DNA from: Ruminococcoides sp052118065
GTDB taxonomy: Bacteria > Bacillota > Clostridia > Oscillospirales > Acutalibacteraceae
Direction: 5' to 3'
NCBI GenBank assembly: GCA_052118065.1
Contig: JBQKHY010000028.1
Location: 1-32,270 of the forward strand
Length of the DNA stretch: 32,270 bases
Shown: positions 22,864-32,151 of the stretch, piece by piece
Numbering within the stretch: the first letter of the stretch is position 1
Layout: every line of letters starts with the position of its first letter
Translations under genes and position numbers: made by a program
The notes under the pieces: generated by a model
The model's input: only the letters and a program-made list of their open reading frames with translations
The model's database searches: none
Told to the model about the DNA's origin: nothing

Positions 22864-23712
22864 ATGAATTTCATTTCAGTGGAGAATTTGTCCTATCATT
22901 ATGGAAGTAATGATGAAAATGATTTAACCAAAGTTGATGTTATCAAGAACCTAAATATGGGAGTAAAAAAGGGAGAATTCCTATGTGTTCTTGGTCACAA
23001 CGGAAGTGGAAAAAGTACACTTGCAAAGCATTTTAACGCAATACTTTTGCCATGTGGTGGCAAAGTGTATGTTGACAAAATGGATACTACCGATGAAGAA
23101 AAGTGTTTTGATATTAGAAGCAATGTTGGTCTTGTACTGCAAAACCCTGACAACCAACTTGTTGCATCAGTAGTTGAAGAGGATGTTGCCTTTGGACCTG
23201 AGAACTTAGGTGTTCCACCAAAGGAAATTCGTGAAAGAGTTGACAATGCATTAAAAGCTGTTGATATGTATGAATATAGAAAGAATGCACCTTATAAACT
23301 TAGTGGTGGTCAAAAGCAAAGAGTAGCCATTGCCGGCATTATAGCAATGGAACCTAGTTGTATTGTACTTGATGAACCTACTGCAATGCTTGACCCAAGA
23401 GGTAGGCAAGAGGTTATGGATACTATCACTAAGCTAAATCGTGAAAGAGGTATTACTATTGTCTTAATTACTCACTATATGGATGAGGCAGTAAAGGCTG
23501 ACAGAGTAATTGTAATGGACGACGGTAAAATCTTAACAGAGGGTACACCAAAGGAAGTTTTCTCTCAAGTTGATTTAATCAAAGAACATTCACTTGATGT
23601 ACCTCAGGCAACAGAAATTTGTTATGAATTACAAAAAGCCGGTGTAAATATAAAAGAATTGCCACTTGATGAAGAGTCTTGTGTTGATGTTCTTATGGAG
23701 GTGCTAAAATGA
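22864..23712 (+). CDS. ecfA1: ECF transporter ATPase EcfA1
   Basis: The 282-residue ATPase powers vitamin uptake as half of the EcfA1/EcfA2 heterodimer. Walker A is GHNGSGKST (44-52), the Q-loop is in LVLQNPDNQLVAS, the ABC signature is LSGGQKQRVAIAG and Walker B with the catalytic Glu is IVLDEPTAMLDP, followed by the H-loop in LITHYMDEA. NPDNQ is typical of EcfA1. ATG with GAGG upstream. It overlaps ecfA2 by four bases, in the usual ecfA1-ecfA2-ecfT-truA order. The module should serve RibU and FolT encoded at 948-2396, and probably other S components elsewhere. Confidence 0.97.
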   Translation: MNFISVENLSYHYGSNDENDLTKVDVIKNLNMGVKKGEFLCVLGHNGSGKSTLAKHFNAILLPCGGKVYVDKMDTTDEEKCFDIRSNVGLVLQNPDNQLVASVVEEDVAFGPENLGVPPKEIRERVDNALKAVDMYEYRKNAPYKLSGGQKQRVAIAGIIAMEPSCIVLDEPTAMLDPRGRQEVMDTITKLNRERGITIVLITHYMDEAVKADRVIVMDDGKILTEGTPKEVFSQVDLIKEHSLDVPQATEICYELQKAGVNIKELPLDEESCVDVLMEVLK

Positions 23713-24575
23713 GTAGTATTATTCGTACAGACCATTTAACAATGACTTATGGTGTCAACACTCCTTTTGAAAAGGTTGCAGTAAATGACCTTAATATTGA
23801 AATTAAGGAAGGTGAATTCCTAGGTATTATTGGTCATACAGGCAGTGGCAAAAGTACACTTGTACAAATGCTCAACGGACTGATTACCCCAACAAGCGGT
23901 AAAGTCCTTTTGAGAGATAAAGATATTAACGAAAATAAAAAGAAACTTAGGGAAGTTCGTTTTCAGGTTGGAATGGTTTTTCAGTATCCTGAATACCAAC
24001 TTTTTGAAGAAACTGTATATAGAGATATTGCTTTTGGTCCAACAAATATGGGTCTAACAGGTGATGAACTTGATAAGCGAGTTAGAGAGTCAGCAAGATT
24101 TACAGGACTAAAGGATAAACTTCTTGATAAGTCACCATTTGACTTATCAGGTGGTGAAAAGCGTAGAGCAGCTATTGCAGGTGTAATTGCAATGGACCCT
24201 GATGTACTTATTCTTGATGAACCTACAGCAGGACTTGACCCACAAGGCAGAGATAAACTGCTTAACCAAATCCTTGCTTATCATAAGGAAAGAAAGAACA
24301 CAGTTATCCTTGTATCTCACTCAATGGAAGATATTGCAAGAGTGGCAGACAGAATTTTAGTAATGAATAAAGGTAATGCTGAAATTCTTGCACCAAAGAG
24401 GGAAGTTTTTGCTCAAGGTGAAAGACTTGAAAAAATGGGACTGAGAGTTCCGCAAATTACAAAGATAACTCAATTGTTACAGAAAAAAGGCATTGACTTG
24501 CCGGATGGTATTTTAACTGTAGAAGAAGCATTTAACAGTATTATGGCTCTTCTTAAAAAGGAGAGTAAAGTATGA
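23709..24575 (+). CDS. ecfA2: ECF transporter ATPase EcfA2
   Basis: The 288-residue ATPase is the partner of EcfA1. Walker A is GHTGSGKST, the Q-loop FQYPEYQLFEETV is characteristic of EcfA2, the signature is DLSGGEKRRAAIAG and Walker B is LILDEPTAGLDP, with the H-loop in LVSHSMEDI. The C-terminal part ends in a helical tail. ATG overlaps the ecfA1 stop (ATGA), with GGAGG upstream; its own stop overlaps the ecfT start in the same way, so the three subunits are translationally coupled. Confidence 0.97.
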   Translation: MSSIIRTDHLTMTYGVNTPFEKVAVNDLNIEIKEGEFLGIIGHTGSGKSTLVQMLNGLITPTSGKVLLRDKDINENKKKLREVRFQVGMVFQYPEYQLFEETVYRDIAFGPTNMGLTGDELDKRVRESARFTGLKDKLLDKSPFDLSGGEKRRAAIAGVIAMDPDVLILDEPTAGLDPQGRDKLLNQILAYHKERKNTVILVSHSMEDIARVADRILVMNKGNAEILAPKREVFAQGERLEKMGLRVPQITKITQLLQKKGIDLPDGILTVEEAFNSIMALLKKESKV

Positions 24576-25384
24576 GAGATGTAGTATTCGGTCAGTATAT
24601 CCCGGGCAAAAGTATTGTTCATAAACTTGACCCAAGAACAAAGCTGATTTTATTGGTATGCTATATAGTACTAATATTTTGTACATTTAATTTTTACGCT
24701 TTAGGTGTTACAATAGCTTTAGCAATTGCCTTTATGTTACTTTCAAGAGTACCTGTTAAGCAGTATTTAAAAAGTATGAAAATGATGATTGTGATTATTA
24801 TTATCACTTCAGTTTTCAACTTGTTTTATGGTGGAGGCAAAACTTACCTAACTATAGGACCACTTTCTATTACCGAAGGTGGTATAAACAATTCTATATT
24901 TATTGTTACAAGAATTGTTTGTTTGCTTATTGCCTCAGCCTCACTTACATTTACAACTTCACCAACCGACTTAACAGCCGGTATTGAAATGTTGATGAAA
25001 CCACTAAAAGTACTTCATGTAAAGACTCATGAAATTGCTATGATGATGTCAATAGCTTTAAGGTTTGTACCAACATTACTTGAAGAAACTGACAAGATTA
25101 TGCTTGCTCAAAAGTCCAGAGGTGCAAATATGGATGAGGGTAATATTATCAAGAGAGCAAAGGCTCTTATTCCGGTATTTATCCCACTGTTTGTGTCAGC
25201 TTTTAGAAGAGCTTTTGACCTTGCAATGGCTATGGAATGTCGTTGTTACAACGGTGGCAATGGCAGAACAAAGTTAAATTCATTAAAGTTAAGTAAGAGA
25301 GATTATTTTTCTTACATTACATTTTTACTATTAATCGGTGTAATTGTAGTGTGCAATATTTTCTTAGGTAGTGTAGTAAGATGA
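24572..25384 (+). CDS. ecfT: ECF transporter transmembrane subunit EcfT
   Basis: The 270-residue membrane protein connects the ATPases to the exchangeable S components. It has hydrophobic segments near 25-60, 68-85, 107-128 and a last one near 245-266, and the two coupling-helix motifs that touch the ATPases: AQKSRGA (179-185) and MECRCY (221-226), the second being a variant of the usual A-R-G form. Length is standard. ATG overlaps ecfA2; the stop overlaps truA. As only one EcfT is seen, it is the expected shared partner for RibU and FolT. Confidence 0.96.
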   Translation: MRDVVFGQYIPGKSIVHKLDPRTKLILLVCYIVLIFCTFNFYALGVTIALAIAFMLLSRVPVKQYLKSMKMMIVIIIITSVFNLFYGGGKTYLTIGPLSITEGGINNSIFIVTRIVCLLIASASLTFTTSPTDLTAGIEMLMKPLKVLHVKTHEIAMMMSIALRFVPTLLEETDKIMLAQKSRGANMDEGNIIKRAKALIPVFIPLFVSAFRRAFDLAMAMECRCYNGGNGRTKLNSLKLSKRDYFSYITFLLLIGVIVVCNIFLGSVVR

Positions 25385-26118
25385 GAAATTTTCTAATTAC
25401 AATTACATATGACGGAAGTTGTTTTCATGGTTGGCAAATTCAAAAGAATGCTTTAACTGTTCAAGAAGTTTTTCAAGATGCACTTTTTAAGGTGATTTCT
25501 GAAAGACCTGATATAAAGGCTTGTTCAAGAACAGACAGTGGTGTTCATGCAAATATGTTTTGCCTAAGTATGAAAACAGAACACAAAATTCCACCTGAAA
25601 GATTAAAGGGTGCATTAAATAGATTTTTGCCACAATCGGTAGCAGTTCTCGATTGTAAGGAAGTGCCTCTTGATTTTCACGCAAGGTATAATTGCAAAGG
25701 CAAAAGATATGTGTATAAAATCTGGAATAATCCTGTCAGAAACCCATTTTTAAGGGATTATGCACTTCATTATAGGTGGAAAATTGATGAAGAATTACTG
25801 AACAAATCTGCTCAAGATTTTGTAGGTAAACACGACTTTACTTCTTTTTGTACAGATGATGGTCGTGAAATGGACAATATGGAAAGAACCATTACTCATT
25901 TTAGTGTAAAAAGAGATGGAGATATGGTGCTGATGACAGTTGAGGCTGACGGTTTCCTATATAATATGGTTAGAATTATGGTAGGTACTTTGCTAAAAAT
26001 TCAGCAAGGTAAAATTCCTGCTGACGGAATACCTGCTTTATTTGCTCAGAAAAGCAGAAACCATAAGGGAATAACAGCTCCACCACAAGGATTATATCTT
26101 CAACAGGTTAATTATTAA
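25381..26118 (+). CDS. truA: tRNA pseudouridine(38-40) synthase TruA
   Basis: The 245-residue enzyme isomerises uridines 38-40 in the anticodon stem of many tRNAs. The catalytic aspartate is D52 in SRTDSGVHA; the GWQIQ segment, the YNCKGKRYVYKIWN strand and the C-terminal FLYNMVRIMVGTLL motif are family hallmarks. Standard length. Its ATG overlaps the ecfT stop codon by four bases, in the conserved ecfA1-ecfA2-ecfT-truA string of Firmicutes. Confidence 0.98.
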   Translation: MRNFLITITYDGSCFHGWQIQKNALTVQEVFQDALFKVISERPDIKACSRTDSGVHANMFCLSMKTEHKIPPERLKGALNRFLPQSVAVLDCKEVPLDFHARYNCKGKRYVYKIWNNPVRNPFLRDYALHYRWKIDEELLNKSAQDFVGKHDFTSFCTDDGREMDNMERTITHFSVKRDGDMVLMTVEADGFLYNMVRIMVGTLLKIQQGKIPADGIPALFAQKSRNHKGITAPPQGLYLQQVNY

Positions 26119-26129
26119 GGAAATTAGTT

Positions 26130-27467
26130 ATGGGAAAACATGGAGAAAAAGTCACTTCTAGTGATGAACAAAATATTATAAAAGAAGATTCAAAGAAAAA
26201 GGCCGAAAAAGCCGAAAAAATTGAATCTAAAGAACTAAAACAAAATAAAAAGAGAAAGAAAAGAAAAATTCTCAGTTATGAGAATGTACCTATTGAGGAG
26301 TATAGTGAAGAAACTGTAAAGTTTAACAAGAGAATTCTTAAGAAAACTATTATAGTTTTTGTTATAATAATTGTACTTTTTGCCGGTGTATTTCTAATTG
26401 CCAACAGAAGTAAATTTACTTGGGATAACTTTTCAACATGGGTTAGTGTAAATGTTCTTGGCTCAAACAAAGGTGAGGATTTCCCTGTAGATACTTTAGG
26501 TACTACTGTTAGTAAAGGTAACTTTACTATGATAGGTGGTCATGTAAGTTATGCCAGTGATACTTCTTATGTTGAACTTAGCGACTCAGCCGGTAGAATT
26601 ATTAACAGTCAGTTAAGCTACAGCGACCCAATTCTAAGAGGTACCAGAAACTACTCAATTGTTTACGGTGCAGGTGGTAACGGCTTTATGGTTAGTGATG
26701 CTAAAGAAACTAAGCATAAAGGCACAACTAAAGAAGGTATCTTTACTGCCGATGTAAACGATAATGGTTATTATTGTGTTGTAACTCAAGGTAGTGGTTA
26801 TCTTTCTCAGCTAACTGCTTATAATAACGAAAACCAAAAGTTATACGAATATTATTTTTCTGATTATTACATCACTTGTGTTTCTATTAGCCCATCAGGT
26901 GACGGTGCAGTTTGTACAGGTATTACTTCCAAAGACGGTGGGGAAGAAACCAAGATTTATCAGCTAAACTTTACAGAGAAAAAACCGGTTAGAGAATATA
27001 CCTTGTCTGACTCTATGGTTTACGATACAAGATATATTTCTTCAAACAAGGTTTGTGCAGTAGCTAATAATGCAGTATATACACTTGATTTAACAAGTGA
27101 TAAGCCAAAGGTTACTGAGTATAACTCAAGAACCCTTACAACATATGATTTTAATGCAGATACAAATGTTCTTTCTGTAGTATTATCAAAGAGTGGTGAC
27201 AGCAGAAACTGTGACATTCTGATTTTTAATTCTACCGGAGAAATTGAAAAAACTCTAAAATGGACAGATAGAGTTGATTCTATCAGCACATATAAAGGCA
27301 ATGTTGGTATTCTTTCATCAGGTACAGCATATATTCTAGATGACCAAAGCAAGGTTCTTTCTAAGGCTGATGCCGGTAATGATGCAAAGGCTCTGTTGCT
27401 TTACAGTTCTAATGATGCCTATGTTTTAGGTATTAGTGAAATTCGTGATATTAGTATAGACAAGTAG
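26130..27467 (+). CDS. DUF5711 family protein, membrane-anchored, likely beta-propeller
   Basis: The 445-residue protein has a very basic cytoplasmic N terminus (Lys-rich, residues 1-48), one membrane helix (about 73-91) and a long extracytoplasmic part of repeated short strands, such as GGHVSYASDTSYVELSD, ADVNDNGYYCVV, SISPSGDGAVC and FNADTNVLSVVLS. The repeats of roughly 40-45 residues with SPSGDG-type turns suggest a beta-propeller. This matches DUF5711, a Clostridia family of unknown function. It lies 11 bases after truA and 7 before the CvpA-like gene, so it is in the same transcript. A structural or sensing role at the cell surface is only inferred. Confidence 0.8.
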   Translation: MGKHGEKVTSSDEQNIIKEDSKKKAEKAEKIESKELKQNKKRKKRKILSYENVPIEEYSEETVKFNKRILKKTIIVFVIIIVLFAGVFLIANRSKFTWDNFSTWVSVNVLGSNKGEDFPVDTLGTTVSKGNFTMIGGHVSYASDTSYVELSDSAGRIINSQLSYSDPILRGTRNYSIVYGAGGNGFMVSDAKETKHKGTTKEGIFTADVNDNGYYCVVTQGSGYLSQLTAYNNENQKLYEYYFSDYYITCVSISPSGDGAVCTGITSKDGGEETKIYQLNFTEKKPVREYTLSDSMVYDTRYISSNKVCAVANNAVYTLDLTSDKPKVTEYNSRTLTTYDFNADTNVLSVVLSKSGDSRNCDILIFNSTGEIEKTLKWTDRVDSISTYKGNVGILSSGTAYILDDQSKVLSKADAGNDAKALLLYSSNDAYVLGISEIRDISIDK

Positions 27468-27474
27468 GTGAAAT

Positions 27475-28215
27475 ATGAACTTAACAGTATGGTTGGATAT
27501 TGGGGTATCAATCCTCTTTATCTTAACAGTAATTGTTTGTTACCGTAGAGGTTTTGCAAAAACAATCCTAGGACTTTTAAGTTCTGTAATTTCTTTAGCA
27601 GGTGCTTATTTTATCGGTTCTTGGTTATCAAAGCTGATTTATGACAATGCTATTAAGGAAAAGATTGTTTCCGGTGTAAGCAATTCTATGGAAAGCAGTG
27701 TTTCTTCCACAACCTCAAAGGTAGAAACTGCTACCAATGATTTACCTGAGTTTGTTGACAAAATTCTTGGTTACTTTGGATATAACAGTAGTAATATTAA
27801 TAAAGGTATTGATTCTACTGTACATACCCAAAGTCAGAATGTTGCAAATAGTGTTGAAAGTGTAATAGGTCCTATTGTTACTGCACTAATTGCTTTTTTA
27901 CTTGTATTTTTGTTATTTATTATTTTAAGATTTATTACAGGCAAAATCTCAAGAATGATTTGTCATGGCTTTAATTTACCGGTTATCTCAACAGTAAATC
28001 ATATTGTTGGTGGTGTTATCGGTATCTTTAATGCACTAATCTTAATTTACTTTTTAAGTGGTATTGTAACATACGCTATTCCATTATTTTCAGGAGGTAA
28101 AATCTCCTATGAAGATTTTAATTTAGCAGTAGAAAGTAGCAAAATCTTTAAGATTTTTTATGAACACAACTTCCTGGCTGATACATTAAAATCAGTTTTA
28201 TCAGTATTTAATTAA
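27475..28215 (+). CDS. CvpA family membrane protein
   Basis: The 246-residue protein has two N-terminal hydrophobic segments (about 7-22 and 29-48) separated by the CYRRGFAKT turn that marks the CvpA/colicin V production family. A long polar extracellular insertion rich in Ser, Thr and Asn follows (about 60-128), then two or three more helices to about residue 205 and a short C-terminal helix. CvpA proteins are linked to envelope integrity, but no biochemical role is established. ATG with AGGTGA upstream; it is flanked closely by DUF5711 and pgsA genes. Confidence 0.82.
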   Translation: MNLTVWLDIGVSILFILTVIVCYRRGFAKTILGLLSSVISLAGAYFIGSWLSKLIYDNAIKEKIVSGVSNSMESSVSSTTSKVETATNDLPEFVDKILGYFGYNSSNINKGIDSTVHTQSQNVANSVESVIGPIVTALIAFLLVFLLFIILRFITGKISRMICHGFNLPVISTVNHIVGGVIGIFNALILIYFLSGIVTYAIPLFSGGKISYEDFNLAVESSKIFKIFYEHNFLADTLKSVLSVFN

Positions 28216-28229
28216 GGAGAATTGCTTAA

Positions 28230-28832
28230 ATGAATAGTGAAGAGAAGAAAGAGATAAATAATGATTCATCTGATGAAATTTTAACTATCCCTAATATACT
28301 TTCATTTTTTAGAATTTTACTTATTACACCATTTATGATATTATTCTTAAATGGACAGTATGTTTGGGCTGCAGTAATGATTATTATTTCCGGTCTTACT
28401 GACTGTGTTGATGGGTTCATTGCTCGTCACTTTAATCAGGTGTCTAATTTCGGTAAAATTCTTGACCCTGTAGCTGATAAACTTACACTTTTAGCAGTAG
28501 GTATTGGAATTTGCATCTTGACACCGGAGGTAATAACTGTTATGGTTATCCTTATAATAAAAGATTTACTTATGCTAATTGGTGGTATTGCTTTAATAAA
28601 AAATGATATTCAACCTCCACAAGCAAGATGGTATGGAAAGGTTGGAACAATTTTGTTCTATATTTCTGTATGTACTATTGTAGTATTAAAGGTGTTTGGT
28701 ATTGAAGTACCTTACCTTTCAGTAATTCTGCTAAGTATTACTGCTGCTACAATGATATTTGCTTTGGTTAAATATTTTCTATTATTTTTAGATTTAATAA
28801 CAAATGGTAATAACCAGAAGAAAGGAGAATAA
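28230..28832 (+). CDS. pgsA: CDP-diacylglycerol-glycerol-3-phosphate 3-phosphatidyltransferase PgsA
   Basis: The 200-residue membrane enzyme makes phosphatidylglycerol phosphate, the first committed step to phosphatidylglycerol and cardiolipin. The complete CDP-alcohol phosphatidyltransferase motif is present: D58, D61-G62, A65-R66, G75, D79 and D83, within DCVDGFIARHF and GKILDPVADK. NILSFFRI near the N terminus and about six hydrophobic helices fit PgsA. A charged N-terminal extension of about 18 residues precedes the usual start. ATG with AAGGAGA upstream; it lies three bases before the ClpE-like gene. Confidence 0.95.
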   Translation: MNSEEKKEINNDSSDEILTIPNILSFFRILLITPFMILFLNGQYVWAAVMIIISGLTDCVDGFIARHFNQVSNFGKILDPVADKLTLLAVGIGICILTPEVITVMVILIIKDLLMLIGGIALIKNDIQPPQARWYGKVGTILFYISVCTIVVLKVFGIEVPYLSVILLSITAATMIFALVKYFLLFLDLITNGNNQKKGE

Positions 28833-28835
28833 AAT

Positions 28836-31196
28836 ATGCTTTGCTCTAAATGTAATAAGCGTCCTGCAGTTGTCTTTGTATCAAACAGTGCTGACGGTCA
28901 GTCAAAGGGCTATTGCCTTACTTGTGCAAAAGAACTTGGTATAAAGCCGGTTGAGGACTTAATAAATAAGATGGGTATTACAGATGATGACCTTGAGGCA
29001 GTTCAGGATCAGATGACATCTATAATGGACAACCTAGGTGAAAATGGAGATTTACAGTCAATGGTTGAGTCTATGGGTATTGACCCTGAGGCTTTACAAG
29101 GTGAACTTGTAAACCTAAACGGCGACAACAATGACGATGATGAAGATGGGGACAAGGACTTTACACCGGGAGGTGCTCCAACATTCCCTGCATTTTTTAA
29201 CAGTATGTTTAGTAGTAATAATCCTAACAGTAACGGAGATAATTCTGATAATAAGAAAAAGGACAAGAAGGATAAGTACAAGAAAAACAGAAAGTTTATT
29301 AACTTATATTGCGAGGACTTAACTAAAAAGGCTAAGAATGGTCTTGTTGACAGAGTTATCGGCAGAGATAAAGAGATTGAAAGAATTATTCAGATTCTTT
29401 CTCGCAGAACAAAGAACAACCCTTGCTTAATCGGTGAACCGGGTGTAGGTAAAACTGCAATTGCCGAAGGTTTAGCCGGTAGAATTGTTGAGGGTAATGT
29501 TCCTCTAAGACTTAGAAATAAGGAAATTCACCTACTAGACCTAACTTCTCTTGTAGCCGGTACTCAGTTCAGAGGTCAGTTTGAAAGCCGTATTAAGGGC
29601 TTAATCAAGGAAGTAAAAGAAGCCGGTAACATCATCCTATTTATTGATGAAGTACATAGCCTTGTTGGTACAGGTGACAGTGAAGGTACAATGAATGCAG
29701 CAAACATCTTGAAACCTGCTTTATCTCGTGGTGAAATTCAAGTTATCGGTGCTACAACATTTACCGAATATAGAAAGTATATTGAAAAGGACTCAGCTTT
29801 AGAAAGAAGATTTCAGCCTGTAAAGGTTGGTGAACCTTCTATTGCAGAAACTATTGATGTTCTAACAGGTGTTAAGTCATATTACGAAATTCACCACAGA
29901 GTAGCAGTATCCGATGATATAGTAAGAAAGGCTGTTATCTTATCAGAAAGATACATTACAGACCGTTTCCTACCTGATAAGGCTATTGACCTTCTTGATG
30001 AATCTTGTGCTTGTTGTGCTTTAAGAAGTAAAGCTATGGAAGAGTATGATAAGCTATCTGTTGAAAAGAAAGAATTAGCGATTAAGAGAGACAACCTTTC
30101 TTCTGCTGATGATGTAAACTTTGAAGAGATTGCTAATATCAAAACTAAGCTACTTAACATTGATGAAAAGATGAAAGAACTTGAACCTGAAGCAGTTAAT
30201 GTTCAGGTTACTGAGGAAGATCTAGCAAAGGTAATTGAACTATGGACAGGTATTCCATCATCAAGAATCAGAGAAAATGAACTGGCAAAACTTCATGACT
30301 TAGAAGAAAAGCTAAATAAAAAGATTATCGGTCAGGAAGAAGCTGTAAAGGCTCTTTCATCAGCTATTAAGCGTTCAAGACTACAGATTTCACCTCGTAG
30401 AAGACCTGCATCATTTATCTTTGTTGGTCCTACAGGTGTTGGTAAAACCGAACTTGTAAAGGTTCTTTCTAAGGAACTGTTTGACTCACCTGAAACTCTA
30501 ATCAGACTTGATATGTCTGAATTTATGGAAAAGCACAGTGTGTCAAAGATTATCGGTTCACCTCCGGGATATGTTGGCTATGATGAAGCAGGACAAGTTA
30601 CAGAAAAGGTTAGAAGAAGACCATATTCTGTACTACTGTTTGATGAAATAGAAAAGGCTCATCCTGATGTTATGAATATCCTTCTACAAATTCTTGATGA
30701 AGGTAAAGTAACAGACGCTCACGGTAGAGAAGTTAACTTTGAAAATACAGTTATCGTTATGACAAGTAATGCCGGTTCTGATAAGAGAGAAAATGCACTG
30801 GGCTTTGGTAAAACTCAGGCTGATGCTCATAAGGAAAAGGCAATGAAAGCACTCTCAGAGTTCCTAAGACCTGAATTCTTAGCTAGAGTTGACGAAATTC
30901 TTGTATTTAGAGATTTAGACGAAAACGACTTTAAGAAGATTTCAGCACTATTACTTGATGAATATGTGCCTACTCTAAAGGAAAAGGGCATTACATTTAA
31001 GTATGATGATAAGGCTTGTACTGCATTAGCTGAAAAGGCTAAGGGTGGCAAGTCAGGTGCTAGAGATTTAAGAAATATTATCCGTAAGGAAGTTGAAGAT
31101 AAAATCGCAGAAGAAATTATTGATGCCGGTAATACTTCACTTTCAGGTATTGCAGTTACTGCTGAGGATAATAAAATTAAACTTGAAGTAATGTAA
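28836..31196 (+). CDS. Clp AAA+ unfoldase with N-terminal zinc finger (ClpE-like)
   Basis: The 786-residue ATPase unfolds proteins for degradation by ClpP. The N terminus has a four-cysteine zinc finger (C3, C6, C27, C30) in place of the Clp N-domain repeats, as in ClpE. A long acidic, Asn- and Lys-rich linker follows (about 92-155). AAA1 has Walker A GEPGVGKT (200-207) and Walker B ILFIDEVH (267-274). A UVR-like coiled coil lies at 402-450. AAA2 has GPTGVGKT (531-538) and LLFDEIEKAH (600-609), then LGF (655-657) at the place of the ClpP-binding loop. Odd feature: a CACC cluster at 391-394. ATG with AAAGGAG upstream. ClpC is the alternative name, but the zinc finger favours ClpE. No CtsR gene was seen nearby, and a terminator follows. 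Confidence 0.9.
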   Translation: MLCSKCNKRPAVVFVSNSADGQSKGYCLTCAKELGIKPVEDLINKMGITDDDLEAVQDQMTSIMDNLGENGDLQSMVESMGIDPEALQGELVNLNGDNNDDDEDGDKDFTPGGAPTFPAFFNSMFSSNNPNSNGDNSDNKKKDKKDKYKKNRKFINLYCEDLTKKAKNGLVDRVIGRDKEIERIIQILSRRTKNNPCLIGEPGVGKTAIAEGLAGRIVEGNVPLRLRNKEIHLLDLTSLVAGTQFRGQFESRIKGLIKEVKEAGNIILFIDEVHSLVGTGDSEGTMNAANILKPALSRGEIQVIGATTFTEYRKYIEKDSALERRFQPVKVGEPSIAETIDVLTGVKSYYEIHHRVAVSDDIVRKAVILSERYITDRFLPDKAIDLLDESCACCALRSKAMEEYDKLSVEKKELAIKRDNLSSADDVNFEEIANIKTKLLNIDEKMKELEPEAVNVQVTEEDLAKVIELWTGIPSSRIRENELAKLHDLEEKLNKKIIGQEEAVKALSSAIKRSRLQISPRRRPASFIFVGPTGVGKTELVKVLSKELFDSPETLIRLDMSEFMEKHSVSKIIGSPPGYVGYDEAGQVTEKVRRRPYSVLLFDEIEKAHPDVMNILLQILDEGKVTDAHGREVNFENTVIVMTSNAGSDKRENALGFGKTQADAHKEKAMKALSEFLRPEFLARVDEILVFRDLDENDFKKISALLLDEYVPTLKEKGITFKYDDKACTALAEKAKGGKSGARDLRNIIRKEVEDKIAEEIIDAGNTSLSGIAVTAEDNKIKLEVM

Positions 31197-31231
31197 TTGA
31201 ATTTCTAATTTAATTAAATATCCATAAAAAT

Positions 31232-31260
31232 AGGGAGTACCAAAAGGTACTCCCTTATGT
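31232..31260 (+). terminator. Intrinsic terminator after the ClpE-like gene
   Basis: A perfect 10-bp stem AGGGAGTACC/GGTACTCCCT (31232-31241 with 31246-31255) with loop AAAA is followed by TATGT, a weak T-tract. It ends the glmM-to-clpE cluster and lies 21 bases before the EFR1 start codon. Confidence 0.7.
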
Positions 31261-31281
31261 ATAACCGGAAGAAGGTATTTT

Positions 31282-32025
31282 ATGAACGGTATTTTTTATT
31301 TCTCATCAACAGGAAATAGCCTGTATTTAGCTAAGAAGATACAAAGTGAATTAAATGGAAATGTAATCTACATACCTAATTATAAAGGCAATGGCAGTGA
31401 ATATGATAGGATTATAATAGTATCTCCTGTATATTTCTTTGGTTTACCTGTGCATACATATGATTTTTTGCTTAATATAAATGAAAAGTCAAAAATCTAT
31501 GTTGTGCTAAATTATGGTGGTATGGCCGGTGGAGCTGATGTTTTAACTTATAATTTAGCTACAGAACATAATAAGAATATTTGTGGTGTGTATAAATTGA
31601 AAATGCCGGAAAATTATACTTTAACTTTTACACCACCTAGCATATACAGTAAATTAGTTCTTAAAAACTCACATAAGAAAATAAATAAAATTATTGCAGA
31701 GTTAAAACAAGACAAAGTGTCAATCCCTAAAAATTCAAAAACTTATGAAAATACATATTATAAAAATAAGTCAAATTGGCATTTAATAGGGAATAGCTTT
31801 TCTGTTAGTGATAAGTGCGTTAAATGCAAAAAATGTATAAATATTTGCCCTGCTAATAATATCACTATGGTGAATAATAAAATTCAATTCGGTGATAATT
31901 GTGTTTCTTGTTTAGGATGTTATCATAGATGCCCTGAAAAAGCTATTAAATATAAAAATAGAAATAAAAAATCCAGATACCTAAACCCATATGTAACAGA
32001 TAAAGAAATAGGCTCAGACTTTTAA
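31282..32025 (+). CDS. EFR1 family flavodoxin/ferredoxin fusion
   Basis: The 247-residue protein joins an N-terminal flavodoxin-like domain (FSSTGNSLYLA, residues 7-17, phosphate loop for FMN; VVLNYGG at 74-80) to a C-terminal pair of 4Fe-4S clusters. The cluster cysteines are C179, C182, C185, C189 and C207, C210, C213, C217, each in a CxxCxxCxxxCP pattern. This is the EFR1 (EFxxR1-type) ferrodoxin layout common in anaerobic Clostridia. It presumably carries electrons between a flavin and iron-sulfur centres in the cytoplasm; its partner is unknown. ATG with AGAAGG upstream. It stands alone between a terminator and repeat DNA. Confidence 0.9.
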   Translation: MNGIFYFSSTGNSLYLAKKIQSELNGNVIYIPNYKGNGSEYDRIIIVSPVYFFGLPVHTYDFLLNINEKSKIYVVLNYGGMAGGADVLTYNLATEHNKNICGVYKLKMPENYTLTFTPPSIYSKLVLKNSHKKINKIIAELKQDKVSIPKNSKTYENTYYKNKSNWHLIGNSFSVSDKCVKCKKCINICPANNITMVNNKIQFGDNCVSCLGCYHRCPEKAIKYKNRNKKSRYLNPYVTDKEIGSDF

Positions 32026-32029
32026 TTTT

Positions 32030-32130
32030 TCAGTTTTGATTGTGATTAAGATTAGTTAAATAAATTAGGGTTTTAAATTTTGTTTGTGGGTTAAGAATAG
32101 TCAGTTCAACAAATTTGGGTTTGTGGGTGT
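32030..32130 (+). repeat. AAATTAGGGTTT-type repeat block, right copy
   Basis: Forward-strand counterpart of 720-845: TTTTGATTGTGATTAAGAT, AAATTAGGGTTTTAAATTTTG, TTGTGGGTTAAGAATAG and CAACAAATTTGGGTTTGTGG occur in the same order as on the minus strand at the left end. Similarity is clear but not perfect. Confidence 0.5.
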
Positions 32131-32151
32131 GAATTATAACAAAATTTTGGA

